A stretch of DNA of 64,000 nucleotides. Source: Spirochaetaceae bacterium. GTDB taxonomy: Bacteria; Myxococcota_A; UBA9160; UBA4427. Position numbers and translations under genes: made by a program. Below, piece after piece: positions 8,983 through 17,149 of this stretch. Every line of letters begins with the position of its first letter. Position 1 is the first letter of the stretch. The DNA is taken from positions 1-64,000 of the forward strand of contig JACKFD010000020.1 of the NCBI GenBank assembly GCA_020632655.1, given 5' to 3'. The notes under the pieces were generated by a model. The model was given only the letters and a program-made list of their open reading frames with translations, made no database searches and was not told the DNA's origin.

Positions 8983-9066
8983 CGCAGCGCCGCGGGTACG
9001 CGGACGGCGCCGACTTCGGGGAACCGGAATGAGGAGGGCTCGATCGGGGGGCATGCTCGACGCCCG

Positions 9067-9113
9067 AATGGAGCCGACGATCGGACTCGAACCGATGACC
9101 TGCTCATTACGAA
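9067..9113. repeat. Distal attachment repeat: displaced 3' half of tRNA-Thr
   Basis: 47 bp identical to 19462-19508. It is the minus-strand 3' half of tRNA-Thr (from the anticodon loop through the T arm, acceptor strand and encoded CCA) with no 5' half next to it. This is the normal scar left when an element integrates into the 3' part of a tRNA gene. Confidence 0.9.
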
Positions 9114-9233
9114 ATCCCGGCGAAGATGAGGAAGATCAGTAGGTTGCGCTCTCGACTCGGCACGTTGCGGCAGGGCGCGGCACGGACCGGCGAGCCGGAC
9201 GGCGCAGGAACAGCCGACGGCACCCTGCCGGCG

Positions 9234-10856
9234 TCAGGCAGAGGTCGATTTCGACTGCTCGGCCTTGAGCCCAAGCTCGGCGACCAGACGCCCGCGCTCC
9301 GAGCCGACGGATAGCGCGACGACCCCCACGCCGTGCTCTCGCCTGAATCCCGGGTCTTCCAACCAGCTCGCGCCGCCGCCCCGAGGTACGAGCAAGAGGC
9401 TCGCCGAGGGCCGCTCGTCGCCCCAGCGCAACGCATCGTGATAGAGGTGCGCCGAATCCATCGCGTCGACCACGTTCGCGCGCGACACCCGATACTTCGC
9501 GTCGAGCACGACGAATCGCCGATCTGCTCCTGCTTGATGTGTGATGACGATGTCCGGATACCGGGCCTTTGCGATCGATCGGAAGCTGTCGGCAGGGGAA
9601 GCCGTCCTTCTAGAGAAGCTTGGCTGAAACAGGATTTCGATGATCTCGCCCGGCCCCTCTCCAACGGCCCGGGCATCCGCGCCGTGGACGCCGAACTCGA
9701 CCCCGGTCCAAGCGAGGTCGGCCCGAGCCGCGGCCAGGTCCGAAGCGAGTCGCGCGAAGCACCATCGCTCGTAGGTCTCCCAGGTCGGGCTCGTCCACAT
9801 CCGATCGTCGAGGGTCTCGCCCGCCACGCCCGGGCGCATCGCCTTCCAGCCGAGACGCCATGCGCGCGCGTACATCGGATGGGCAGCGATCGCGTTGAGT
9901 CCGGCAGCCGTGATCTCGGATCGGGTGACGTCTCGGAACGGAGACCTTCGCAGCAGGCCGACCATCCGGCGCTCCAGGTCGGCGAGAATCGCCTTTCGGA
10001 CCTTCCAGCGCTCCGACATGTCCGTGCGGGTCGCCTGGTCGTCGATCCTCTGGATCTGCACCTCGAATCGAGTCGAAATCGACCGCGCTCTCCGCACGAT
10101 CCCGCGTCCGAGCGCCACGAGGCACCGATTCGCGGCCGAGTCGTGCGTTTCCTCGATCAGCGGCACGTTGAGCCTGGGCGGCCTCGCGGACTCCGCGCTC
10201 TCCTCCTCGTGGCGCCCGAGAAATGCCAGCGCGGACGGATCTCTGAGCGCGGTGAGGGCGGTGGCCCGATCGACTCGGCGGATTCGATTGACCGGCAGAT
10301 GAGCGCGGTCGACGCGCAAGGCTCGGATCGGATGAGAACGGATCTGGTCGAGCGCTCTCAGGAGGTCGGGAGCGATGCGCCGCAGGCGCGCGAACTCGAC
10401 CATGGGGTCCGTGTACCGGCCGACCGCTCCGGATGCGAGTGTCGGGGGCTCCGTGCCCGCGAGCAGGGCGGGCTCCAGGTCGCGTAGGTCGGCAACCATC
10501 TCGTCGAAGGCGCGCCGGCCCGATTTCTCGGGACTCGGCGCGACGTCGAGCAGGTAGCGCGCGACCGTCTCGCCGTGCCCGTTCACGAGGACCGCGGTGA
10601 CCTCGCCCGCGAAGAAGCCGGGGGTCCAGGTCCATCGCGTAGGATCGTCGGCACAGGTCGGGAGAGCGGCGTCGTCGACGAGGAGCTGCCAGCCTTCGCC
10701 GGCCGGCTTCGCGATCCAGTCGGTCTCGCCCTCGCAGAATCCGGCGTTCTCGGCGGGGTAGGGGCCAAGCGCCGAGAACGGGCCCGAGGTCTTCCATCGC
10801 GGCAGCCCCCATGACCCTTCGGAAGGTTCGGAGATCGCCGCTGCGGGGCCCCCCAT
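9234..10856 (-). CDS. DUF2357 / McrC-like PD-(D/E)xK nuclease, partner of the AAA+ protein
   Basis: 540 residues. Start and upstream stop overlap as TGATG (10854-10858), so it is translationally coupled to the McrB-like gene. The N-terminal half is beta-rich with no clear motif. The DUF2357-type segment NVPLIEETHDSAANR is followed by a C-terminal nuclease with YPDIVITH (~432) and FVVLDAKYR (~450), i.e. the P-D...D-x-K core of the PD-(D/E)xK fold used by McrC. By analogy with McrBC, the AAA+ partner would recognise and translocate on (often modified) DNA while this subunit cuts. It is the last gene of the island operon. It is not close enough to classical McrC for the symbol. Confidence 0.75.
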   Translation of the reverse strand: MGGPAAAISEPSEGSWGLPRWKTSGPFSALGPYPAENAGFCEGETDWIAKPAGEGWQLLVDDAALPTCADDPTRWTWTPGFFAGEVTAVLVNGHGETVARYLLDVAPSPEKSGRRAFDEMVADLRDLEPALLAGTEPPTLASGAVGRYTDPMVEFARLRRIAPDLLRALDQIRSHPIRALRVDRAHLPVNRIRRVDRATALTALRDPSALAFLGRHEEESAESARPPRLNVPLIEETHDSAANRCLVALGRGIVRRARSISTRFEVQIQRIDDQATRTDMSERWKVRKAILADLERRMVGLLRRSPFRDVTRSEITAAGLNAIAAHPMYARAWRLGWKAMRPGVAGETLDDRMWTSPTWETYERWCFARLASDLAAARADLAWTGVEFGVHGADARAVGEGPGEIIEILFQPSFSRRTASPADSFRSIAKARYPDIVITHQAGADRRFVVLDAKYRVSRANVVDAMDSAHLYHDALRWGDERPSASLLLVPRGGGASWLEDPGFRREHGVGVVALSVGSERGRLVAELGLKAEQSKSTSA

Positions 10857-13126
10857 CAGCGCCAGAACCGTGCCGTTCCGGTCGCGTCCAGGTCCCGCTT
10901 CAGCTCCTCGACCTTCGCCTTGGACGCCACGAGGCCATTGTTTCCGAGTGCGTCGATCACATCTCGGAGCGCATCCTGGAATCGAGGCGAATCGTCTCCG
11001 CGCAGCTTCGGCAGAACCTTCGCGTAGATGACCCGGTCGAGAGCGATCTCGGTCGTGAGCGGGACGCCATCCGCGCTCGTGGCCTGAAGGAAGTCCAGAA
11101 CGTCGTCCACGATCCGCCACCCGAAGTGCAGTCGCGCGGGCTTGAGTGCCGTCATCAGGGCGTTCAGGGCTGCGCGTGCCTTCGCCTCATCGTCCTTCGC
11201 GAGCGCGCGGGTGCCCCATCGCGGATAGGAATCGAGGTCGATGTCCCAGAACTCCATCGTGAAAGCCCGGTCCAGGATCTTGTCCGAGAGACCGTGGGTC
11301 GTCTCGTCCATGTTGACGGTCCCGATGATCACGACGTTGGACGGATAGGGAATCGAAGTCGGAATCCCGTCGAACAGGTCGCCCTCCGAATGGAGGATGA
11401 TGCGCGCGCCCGTCTCCATCGCGGAAAGCAGCGGTGCGAGATACTGCTCGGGGTGGGAGAGATTCATCTCGTCCAGGACCGCAACGTAGGGCTGCTCGGG
11501 GTCGTTCGACGCGGCAATCAGGAACTCGAGGAACCGTGTCCTGAAATACGAGTCGCCTCGGAGCGGATTGACGTAGCCAAGGAGCGCGCCGGGGTCGTAC
11601 CAGGCGGGCTGTACGGCGACCGTGCACAGATGCTTGCCGACGTCGCCGCCCTGGGGCGCGATCGCCTTCGCGTACTCGCGCGCGAGGAGGGTCTTCCCGG
11701 ATCCGGAAAGGCCGGTCAGGATGGCGAAGTGTCGACGTGGGTGTGCCCAAAGGCCGGCGTGAAGCTCGGCGACCAGCTGATCGGGAAAATGTCCGGCCGC
11801 TGAGATGCGCCGTTGGATCTCGGGAAAGGCTGGCAGTGCGACGGGCCCGTTACGCGCATTGATCTCTTCCGGTACGACGGCGCCTTCGTCAGCGTCGTCC
11901 GACACGGGAAGCGCCTCGGGCTCCCAATGGATCTGCCCGGCCCAGTCTTTGCCTCTGCTCGTGAGCGACACGATTCCGTCGATTCGCCGGACGACCTCGA
12001 ACGCTCGAAGCCAGGACGAGATCGCATTGGGCGCAAAGAGCGTCGTCCATCCCGGGTTTGCCTTCTGGATCTCCTTCAGCCATTCGCTGTGCGGGAGAGG
12101 GCCTCCTTCGCGGAGACAGACGAGTCCCATGTCGAGGCCGAGGATATGGGTCAGCAGCCAATCCGAGAGGTCGTCCGGGTCTTCGCTGTCGAGCAGGGCC
12201 TCGCCGCGCTTCGTGAGAACGTATTTGCCGTCGCGAAACTCGATTACGTTGAAGGTACGACGGAGGAGCGCAACGACGTTACTGAGTGAGTTGTCCTTGT
12301 AGTCGGGAAACTCGGTACGGAAGTGATCGATCACTTCCTCCCGGGTTGCACCGTCTCGGACGACTTCGAGCGTGCCGATGATCATGGGAAGGCCGCCGCC
12401 GACGGAGAGCATTCCTCGTTGCCGGCGGGCCGCCGAGAGCGGGATGAGCTTCTCCTTCACACCGAGGTCGGTTTCCTCGACAGTCGGCTCGTCTTTGTCG
12501 GTCTGGACGACGCGGGCGTACACGTGCCAGGGGAGACCGAGCCACATGGCCAGCGACAGGTCATCCGAGTCCGGCTCGCCGATCGCCTCCCGAAATCGGG
12601 AGAGGACGTACGCATGCCTGTCGATCGGATGGCCGCCGCGCGGTGCTCCCATGGCGCTCGCTAGCTCGTAGAGCTTCGACCGCGCCGCGAGCGTCGTGAG
12701 CTCGCCCGGATAGAGGACGGCGAGCACGCGGTAGACCTTGAGGTGCGCGTTTCGATCCGCGAACTCGGAGAGGCGCTCGATCAGCTCGTCGAAGAACTGG
12801 CGAAGCGCGGCCGGTCTCGCCGCCCGATCCTCTGGGAGTGGCTCGAGGGAACGGGCCGCGAGCCACGTTCGAAACCCTTCGTTGGCCAGGGCATCTTCGA
12901 TCTTGACGGTGCCCATGCCGATCGCAGCGACGTTGTTGTCCTCCCAGAGCATCTGTTGGAACTCGAGCGTTGCTCGGGTGGCTTCGTTCGCGCTGCGCAC
13001 GGTCGAGATGACTTTGGCCAGGCGTCCGGCCCACTCCTCTCGGCGGGCCGTGTAGCTACGATCGCTGCGAATCGACTCGACAGCGGCCGCGAGTCCCTCC
13101 TTCGTCTTCAGGTCGAAGTCGGTCAT
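10856..13126 (-). CDS. McrB-like AAA+ NTPase of a modification-dependent restriction system
   Basis: 756 residues. The first ~300 residues are an unassigned helical region. At ~240-400 there are two winged-helix-like stretches (EEVIDHFRTEFPDYKDNSLS; WLKEIQKANPGWTTLF) that may bind DNA. The C-terminal AAA+ module has Walker A GLSGSGKT (~474), Walker B VAVLDEMNLSHPEQYL (~552) and the McrB-type NxxD loop in IIGTVNMDETTHGLSDKILD (~608). Start ATG 13126 overlaps the stop of the upstream membrane-protein gene (ATGA) and has AAGGGGA 10 nt upstream. With the downstream nuclease it forms a McrBC-type pair. In known relatives NTP hydrolysis drives translocation and cutting at modified sites; the specificity here is unknown. 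Confidence 0.8.
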   Translation of the reverse strand: MTDFDLKTKEGLAAAVESIRSDRSYTARREEWAGRLAKVISTVRSANEATRATLEFQQMLWEDNNVAAIGMGTVKIEDALANEGFRTWLAARSLEPLPEDRAARPAALRQFFDELIERLSEFADRNAHLKVYRVLAVLYPGELTTLAARSKLYELASAMGAPRGGHPIDRHAYVLSRFREAIGEPDSDDLSLAMWLGLPWHVYARVVQTDKDEPTVEETDLGVKEKLIPLSAARRQRGMLSVGGGLPMIIGTLEVVRDGATREEVIDHFRTEFPDYKDNSLSNVVALLRRTFNVIEFRDGKYVLTKRGEALLDSEDPDDLSDWLLTHILGLDMGLVCLREGGPLPHSEWLKEIQKANPGWTTLFAPNAISSWLRAFEVVRRIDGIVSLTSRGKDWAGQIHWEPEALPVSDDADEGAVVPEEINARNGPVALPAFPEIQRRISAAGHFPDQLVAELHAGLWAHPRRHFAILTGLSGSGKTLLAREYAKAIAPQGGDVGKHLCTVAVQPAWYDPGALLGYVNPLRGDSYFRTRFLEFLIAASNDPEQPYVAVLDEMNLSHPEQYLAPLLSAMETGARIILHSEGDLFDGIPTSIPYPSNVVIIGTVNMDETTHGLSDKILDRAFTMEFWDIDLDSYPRWGTRALAKDDEAKARAALNALMTALKPARLHFGWRIVDDVLDFLQATSADGVPLTTEIALDRVIYAKVLPKLRGDDSPRFQDALRDVIDALGNNGLVASKAKVEELKRDLDATGTARFWR

Positions 13127-13620
13127 CGCGAGCCGGTCCCCTTGGAATCAGGTCGTGCGGTCGAAATGGGATCACTATTCCATGTCTTGCCTGCTCCGTC
13201 GACGACCTCCGCGCGCACTGGGTAGAAGAGTTCGTCGGGTCTCAAGGCTAGATCCAGCTCGAGATAGGACTGCGGGGGTATCCGCCGGTCATCTCGACTT
13301 TCCGGCATCGGGAGGGGCTTGTAGAGAATTCCATCCCCGCCTCCGTCTACGTGGCCCGCGATCCAGCCGCTTTCAAGGGTGGTCGCTATGTGCCCCAGAT
13401 TTCGGACCGTCACGACAATCTTTGTCGAGATGTGCTTGTCCTCGTCCCCTCCGAAGTTTCGCACGAAGATGGGAATGGACCTGGGGAGCACTTCAAGGAC
13501 GACGGAGCTCTGGCGTTGGCTCTCGCGAAACTGCGCGTATTGAATGCCAATTGCGAGGCTCGCGACGATCGCCCCATACAGAGCGACCAAGTCTCCGATC
13601 CAGCCTAGATGGTCCACCAT
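13123..13620 (-). CDS. Small membrane-anchored protein in the defence operon, unknown function
   Basis: 165 residues, not recognised. One N-terminal TM helix (~7-26, IGDLVALYGAIVASLAIGIQ) is followed by a short charged linker and a beta-rich soluble domain (VVTVRNLGHIATTLESGWIA; SYLELDLALRPDELFYPVRA). It sits between hsdR (17 bp upstream) and the McrB-like gene (4-bp ATGA overlap downstream), so it is co-transcribed and coupled. The 11-bp repeats CTTGGAATCAG at 13141-13151 and 13631-13641 bracket it, suggesting it was added as a cassette. Location suggests a membrane-tethered accessory or effector of the neighbouring restriction system (inference). Confidence 0.65.
   Translation of the reverse strand: MVDHLGWIGDLVALYGAIVASLAIGIQYAQFRESQRQSSVVLEVLPRSIPIFVRNFGGDEDKHISTKIVVTVRNLGHIATTLESGWIAGHVDGGGDGILYKPLPMPESRDDRRIPPQSYLELDLALRPDELFYPVRAEVVDGAGKTWNSDPISTARPDSKGTGSR
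13141..13151. repeat. 11-bp direct repeat, left copy, bracketing the membrane-protein gene
   Basis: CTTGGAATCAG, identical to 13631-13641. Removing one copy and the 479 bp between would place the AAGGGGA site and start of the McrB-like gene directly after the hsdR stop codon. Confidence 0.5.
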
Positions 13621-13630
13621 GGCGTCTCCG

Positions 13631-13641
13631 CTTGGAATCAG
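13631..13641. repeat. 11-bp direct repeat, right copy, at the hsdR stop
   Basis: CTTGGAATCAG overlapping the hsdR stop codon (13638-13640); pair of 13141-13151. Confidence 0.5.
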
Positions 13642-16600
13642 TCTGCCCTGGCCATCAGGTGCGAGCTGACGGACTCGAGCTTCTCGAAAATCCCCTCGAT
13701 CACGTCCTCCTTCCCCGCGAAGAGCGCGTCCGGCCCGCCCGAGTGCAGGTCGCTGAACGGCGCCTCGTAGAGCGCCGAGGCCTCCATCACGCCGCGAGCG
13801 GTCAGCTGGTCGATCACCATCTCGACGAAGCGGATCTGGGGCGGGGTGAGGCTCCGGTCCGAGAGGAAGTCCGAGAACGCGGCCTGCGCGGCGGCCCGGT
13901 CGAGGCCGACGAGGCTTCGGACGAAGTGGGCGAGGGAGGGCGCGCCGCTTCGGGTCAAGAGCTGCGAGAGGAGGGTGTCGCCGTCGTCTTCGCCGATCTC
14001 GGCGAGGGTGGTCTCCAGGCCTTCTAGATCGGTCGGGGTCAGGGGTTGATTCGTTCGGAGGCGGCGGATCACCAGATGGTCCTGATGGTTGCGGAGGTAA
14101 TCCCTGACCTTCCGCTCGTACTCGATGCCGGTCATCTTCGGCATGTCGACGACCGCGCCCTCTCGAACGGCCATGACCTCGTCCTGGAAGTCCGTATAGA
14201 CGATCTTGCGCTTCTTCTTATCGAGGAAGGGCATCAGGCCCCGGAGTCGCAGCCGCATGTCTTCCAGTCCGGCGAGATTGATGCCGTCCCAGAAGCTGGT
14301 CTCCTGGATCGCGGCCAGGAACGCGAGCTGGGCCTTCACGGCCGGGATCGTGGTCTTCTCCTCCAGCAGCATGGCGATCTCGACGACCCGCTGTCGGTGG
14401 CCCTCGAGGACGCCCGCGTCGCCCTCTACGAGGGCGAGCTGCATCCTCAGAGCGGTCAGGTCGAACATGCGGGACTCGATCTCGTCCGTCTCGATCTCGC
14501 TCGGGAGTCCCGCGATCTCGTTCTGGAGCACGTCGGTATCGGCCTCGTCGAGGTGCTCCCAGGCCTCGGGCGCGCGAAAACGGTCGACCGACTCCTGGTG
14601 CATCCGGACGATGAAGTTCTCTCGGTTCATGGCTGCGACCTCGCCCTGGAGGTCGGTCGTCAAAGTCCCGCGGAGGGCGGCGTCGGGATCGAGGTCGGGG
14701 GTCGCCTGGACATGCCCGAGGAGCAGGACGCGGGAGCGGAAGAGGCGCGTGCCGAGGGGGACGGCGCCGCCTCCCTCGATGCCCTCTGGATGCTCTCGGA
14801 AGAAGTCGAAGTTGAAGCAGAAGTCGAAGACCCGGAAGTCCTCCTTGTCCGCGTCGGGGCCGAAGAGGTCGGGGCAGAGGCGCGTGCCGCGCCCGATCAT
14901 CTGCCAGAACTTGATCTTCGAGTAGACGGGCTTGAAGAAGACGAGGTTCGCGACCTCGGGGACGTCGATGCCGGTATCGAGCATGTCGACGGAGATGGCG
15001 ATGTGCGGCGCTTTGTCCTTCTGCGAGAAGTCGTCGAGGATGCTCTGGGGGTACTTCGCGTAGTTGTCGATGATGCGGGCGAAGTGGCCAGCGTAGTGCG
15101 GGTAGTGATGGTTGAAGCGGTCCTCTATGAACTTTGCGTGCTCGTGGTTGCGGGCGAAGAGGATCGTCTTGGCGAGACGGTCGCCGCCTTCGACCTTGTG
15201 ACCGTGCTCCATCAGGTGTTGGAGGACCTTGTCGACGGTGTCCTTGTTGAAGAGCCAGCTGTTGATGGCGGAGGCGTTGACGCGGTCGGGGAGGACTCCG
15301 GGCTCGACGTCGTCTCCCCAGTCGAGGCCCTCCCATTGCTCCTTCTCCTCGTCGCTCAGGGACTCGTAGTCGATGCCTTCTCGGGGGAAGCGGAGATCGA
15401 CCTGCTGGACGCGCGGCGGGACGAGGAAGCCATCTGCGACGGCGGTCTCGAGCTCGTAGGCGTCCGTCGGTACGCCCGGCTCGAGGTCGAAGAGTGCGTA
15501 GGTATTCCGATCGACCTGCTCCCGCGGCGTCGCGGTCAGGCCGACCAGGAGCGAGTCGAAGTAGCGGAAGATTGCGCCGTATTTCTGGTAGACCGAGCGA
15601 TGGGCCTCGTCGATGATCACGAGGTCGAAGTGGCCTATGCCGAATCGGGCCTCGTTCCCCGTCCGGCCTGAGAGGGTCTCGTCGATCAGACCCATCATGG
15701 TCGGATAGGTCGAGACGTAGACCCGGCCCGAAGTGTCCTTCTCGGTGACTAGGTTGACCGGGCTCGAGTCGGGCAAGTGTGCCTTGAAGGCGGTGACCGC
15801 CTGGTTCACGAGTGAGACGCGGTCGGCCAGGAAGAGCACACGCTTGACCCAGCCCGCCCGCTGCAGCAGGTCGACGAGGGCGATCGCCGTCCGCGTCTTG
15901 CCCGTCCCGGTCGCCATGACGAGGAGCGCCTTGCGGCGGGCGTTAGCGAGCTGCGCGCCGATGCTGGCGATGGCTCGTTTCTGGTAGTAGCGCTCGACGA
16001 TCTCGTCCTTGACCTGCGCGATGTCGATCGGGTTCCGCTGGTCGCGGCGCAGGATCAGCGTGGTTAGCTCGTCCTTCTTGTAGAACCCGGCGACGGTGCG
16101 GGGCGGGTAGAGGGCGTCGTCCCAGAGACGGGTCGTGTACCCGTTCGTGTAGAAGATGATCGGCCTCTGGCCGTGCATGGCCTCCAGGCAATCCGCGTAG
16201 AGCTTCGCCTGCTGCTGGCCGACCTCGGGATCGACGGTGGTCTTCTTCGCCTCCACGACTCCGAGCGGCTTGCCGTCGTCGCCCCACAGCACGTAGTCCG
16301 CATAGCCGATGCCCGTCCGGGTGGGCATCCCCGTGAGCTCGTACTCGCGGTCCAGCGGCTGATCGAGCGACCACCCGGCGCGCTCGAGTGCGAAGTCGAC
16401 GAGCCTCCGTCGGGTCTCGTCTTCATTCCAGGCGTGGGTCTCGGGGACGGCCTCGTTCTCCGCCTTGATCACGGCGAGGCGTTCGCGCAATGTGTCGAGT
16501 TCGCTCTCGACCTCTTTGCGAGCTTCGTCTGCGGTGTCCCGCGCCGCCTTGAGGGCCTCCAGCTCTTCGAGGCTGGCGGGCGTCGCCTGCCGGTCGACTC

Positions 16601-17036
16601 TCGGGACGAGGGATTCGTCGAACTCCTTGCCCTGTAGATCTTCGGCCCCCTTACGCAGGTAGGTCCGGCCCGTCCAATACATGACGTGGAAAAGCTCGCG
16701 AAGGACGTCGAGTGCGGTGTCTGGCGTAGGTGCCCTCCTGCCGTGGACCGCGACATTGCCCGCCCTTCGGATGTAGTCGGCTTTCTGCCAGACGACCTCC
16801 GGTACCAGGGCGCGGAAGTCTGCTCCTACCAGGTACTGGTCGAGATGTTGGACCTTGGGATGGCTCAGGGTCTTGTCGACCCTGTAGATCCGCTTGATGA
16901 GCGCTTCCAGCGCGTGCCGGGCATGGAAGCAGGAGGCGCGGGGGTCGCCGTAGACGTGCCGCTCTGCATAGCTCGCGCTCTCCGCCGCGTGCGGGAACTC
17001 CTGTTTCAGGAACGCGTAGTTGGCAGAGATCTCCAT
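13638..17036 (-). CDS. hsdR: Type I restriction enzyme R subunit (HsdR)
   Basis: About 1132 residues. An N-terminal DUF4145-like helical domain (EISANYAFLKQEFPHAAES) is followed by a coiled-coil stretch at ~150-190. Then come the HsdR nuclease core GYADYVLW...LGVVEAKKTT (~261) and the SF2 translocase with Walker A ATGTGKT (~375), DEAH (IIDEAHRS ~473), GLTATPR (~498) and QMIGRGTRL (~712), plus a C-terminal helical domain. Known HsdR subunits translocate DNA and cleave remote from unmethylated sites. ATG 17036 is preferred because relatives begin close to 'M-x-NFAFL-EFP'; a GTG at 17102 would add 22 residues. A 35-codon ORF bridges the gap from hsdM and ends 5 nt before this ATG. Confidence 0.9.
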   Translation of the reverse strand: MEISANYAFLKQEFPHAAESASYAERHVYGDPRASCFHARHALEALIKRIYRVDKTLSHPKVQHLDQYLVGADFRALVPEVVWQKADYIRRAGNVAVHGRRAPTPDTALDVLRELFHVMYWTGRTYLRKGAEDLQGKEFDESLVPRVDRQATPASLEELEALKAARDTADEARKEVESELDTLRERLAVIKAENEAVPETHAWNEDETRRRLVDFALERAGWSLDQPLDREYELTGMPTRTGIGYADYVLWGDDGKPLGVVEAKKTTVDPEVGQQQAKLYADCLEAMHGQRPIIFYTNGYTTRLWDDALYPPRTVAGFYKKDELTTLILRRDQRNPIDIAQVKDEIVERYYQKRAIASIGAQLANARRKALLVMATGTGKTRTAIALVDLLQRAGWVKRVLFLADRVSLVNQAVTAFKAHLPDSSPVNLVTEKDTSGRVYVSTYPTMMGLIDETLSGRTGNEARFGIGHFDLVIIDEAHRSVYQKYGAIFRYFDSLLVGLTATPREQVDRNTYALFDLEPGVPTDAYELETAVADGFLVPPRVQQVDLRFPREGIDYESLSDEEKEQWEGLDWGDDVEPGVLPDRVNASAINSWLFNKDTVDKVLQHLMEHGHKVEGGDRLAKTILFARNHEHAKFIEDRFNHHYPHYAGHFARIIDNYAKYPQSILDDFSQKDKAPHIAISVDMLDTGIDVPEVANLVFFKPVYSKIKFWQMIGRGTRLCPDLFGPDADKEDFRVFDFCFNFDFFREHPEGIEGGGAVPLGTRLFRSRVLLLGHVQATPDLDPDAALRGTLTTDLQGEVAAMNRENFIVRMHQESVDRFRAPEAWEHLDEADTDVLQNEIAGLPSEIETDEIESRMFDLTALRMQLALVEGDAGVLEGHRQRVVEIAMLLEEKTTIPAVKAQLAFLAAIQETSFWDGINLAGLEDMRLRLRGLMPFLDKKKRKIVYTDFQDEVMAVREGAVVDMPKMTGIEYERKVRDYLRNHQDHLVIRRLRTNQPLTPTDLEGLETTLAEIGEDDGDTLLSQLLTRSGAPSLAHFVRSLVGLDRAAAQAAFSDFLSDRSLTPPQIRFVEMVIDQLTARGVMEASALYEAPFSDLHSGGPDALFAGKEDVIEGIFEKLESVSSHLMARAD

Positions 17037-17041
17037 GGAGC

Positions 17042-17149
17042 TCAGTAACCGTCCCGGGGCGCCTTCGATGGCCCCAGCGAGAAGACGGCTCTGGATCTGC
17101 ACTTGGGGTCGGTTCGAGACGGCCGAGGATGCCGTTCAAATGCGCTCAT
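17042..17149 (-). CDS. 35-codon minicistron bridging hsdM-S and hsdR (possible coupling ORF)
   Basis: ATG 17149 overlaps the hsdM-S stop as ATGA, and the frame (MSAFERHPRPSRTD... to ...KAPRDGY) stops with TGA 5 nt before the hsdR ATG at 17036. hsdR has no good Shine-Dalgarno of its own, so reinitiation through this frame is plausible. The peptide is Arg/Pro-rich and resembles nothing known; it may be only a coupling device or chance. Confidence 0.3.
   Translation of the reverse strand: MSAFERHPRPSRTDPKCRSRAVFSLGPSKAPRDGY

Noticed and set aside
8925..9107. ORF beginning MSRSSVRVRSSAP on the minus strand
   Set aside because: Its N-terminus is the translated tRNA-Thr 3' half; the same sequence starts an ORF at 19101-19502. 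This is a well-known spurious product.
17037..17102. Longer HsdR from GTG 17102
   Set aside because: The extra 22 residues do not fit the family start; kept only as an alternative.
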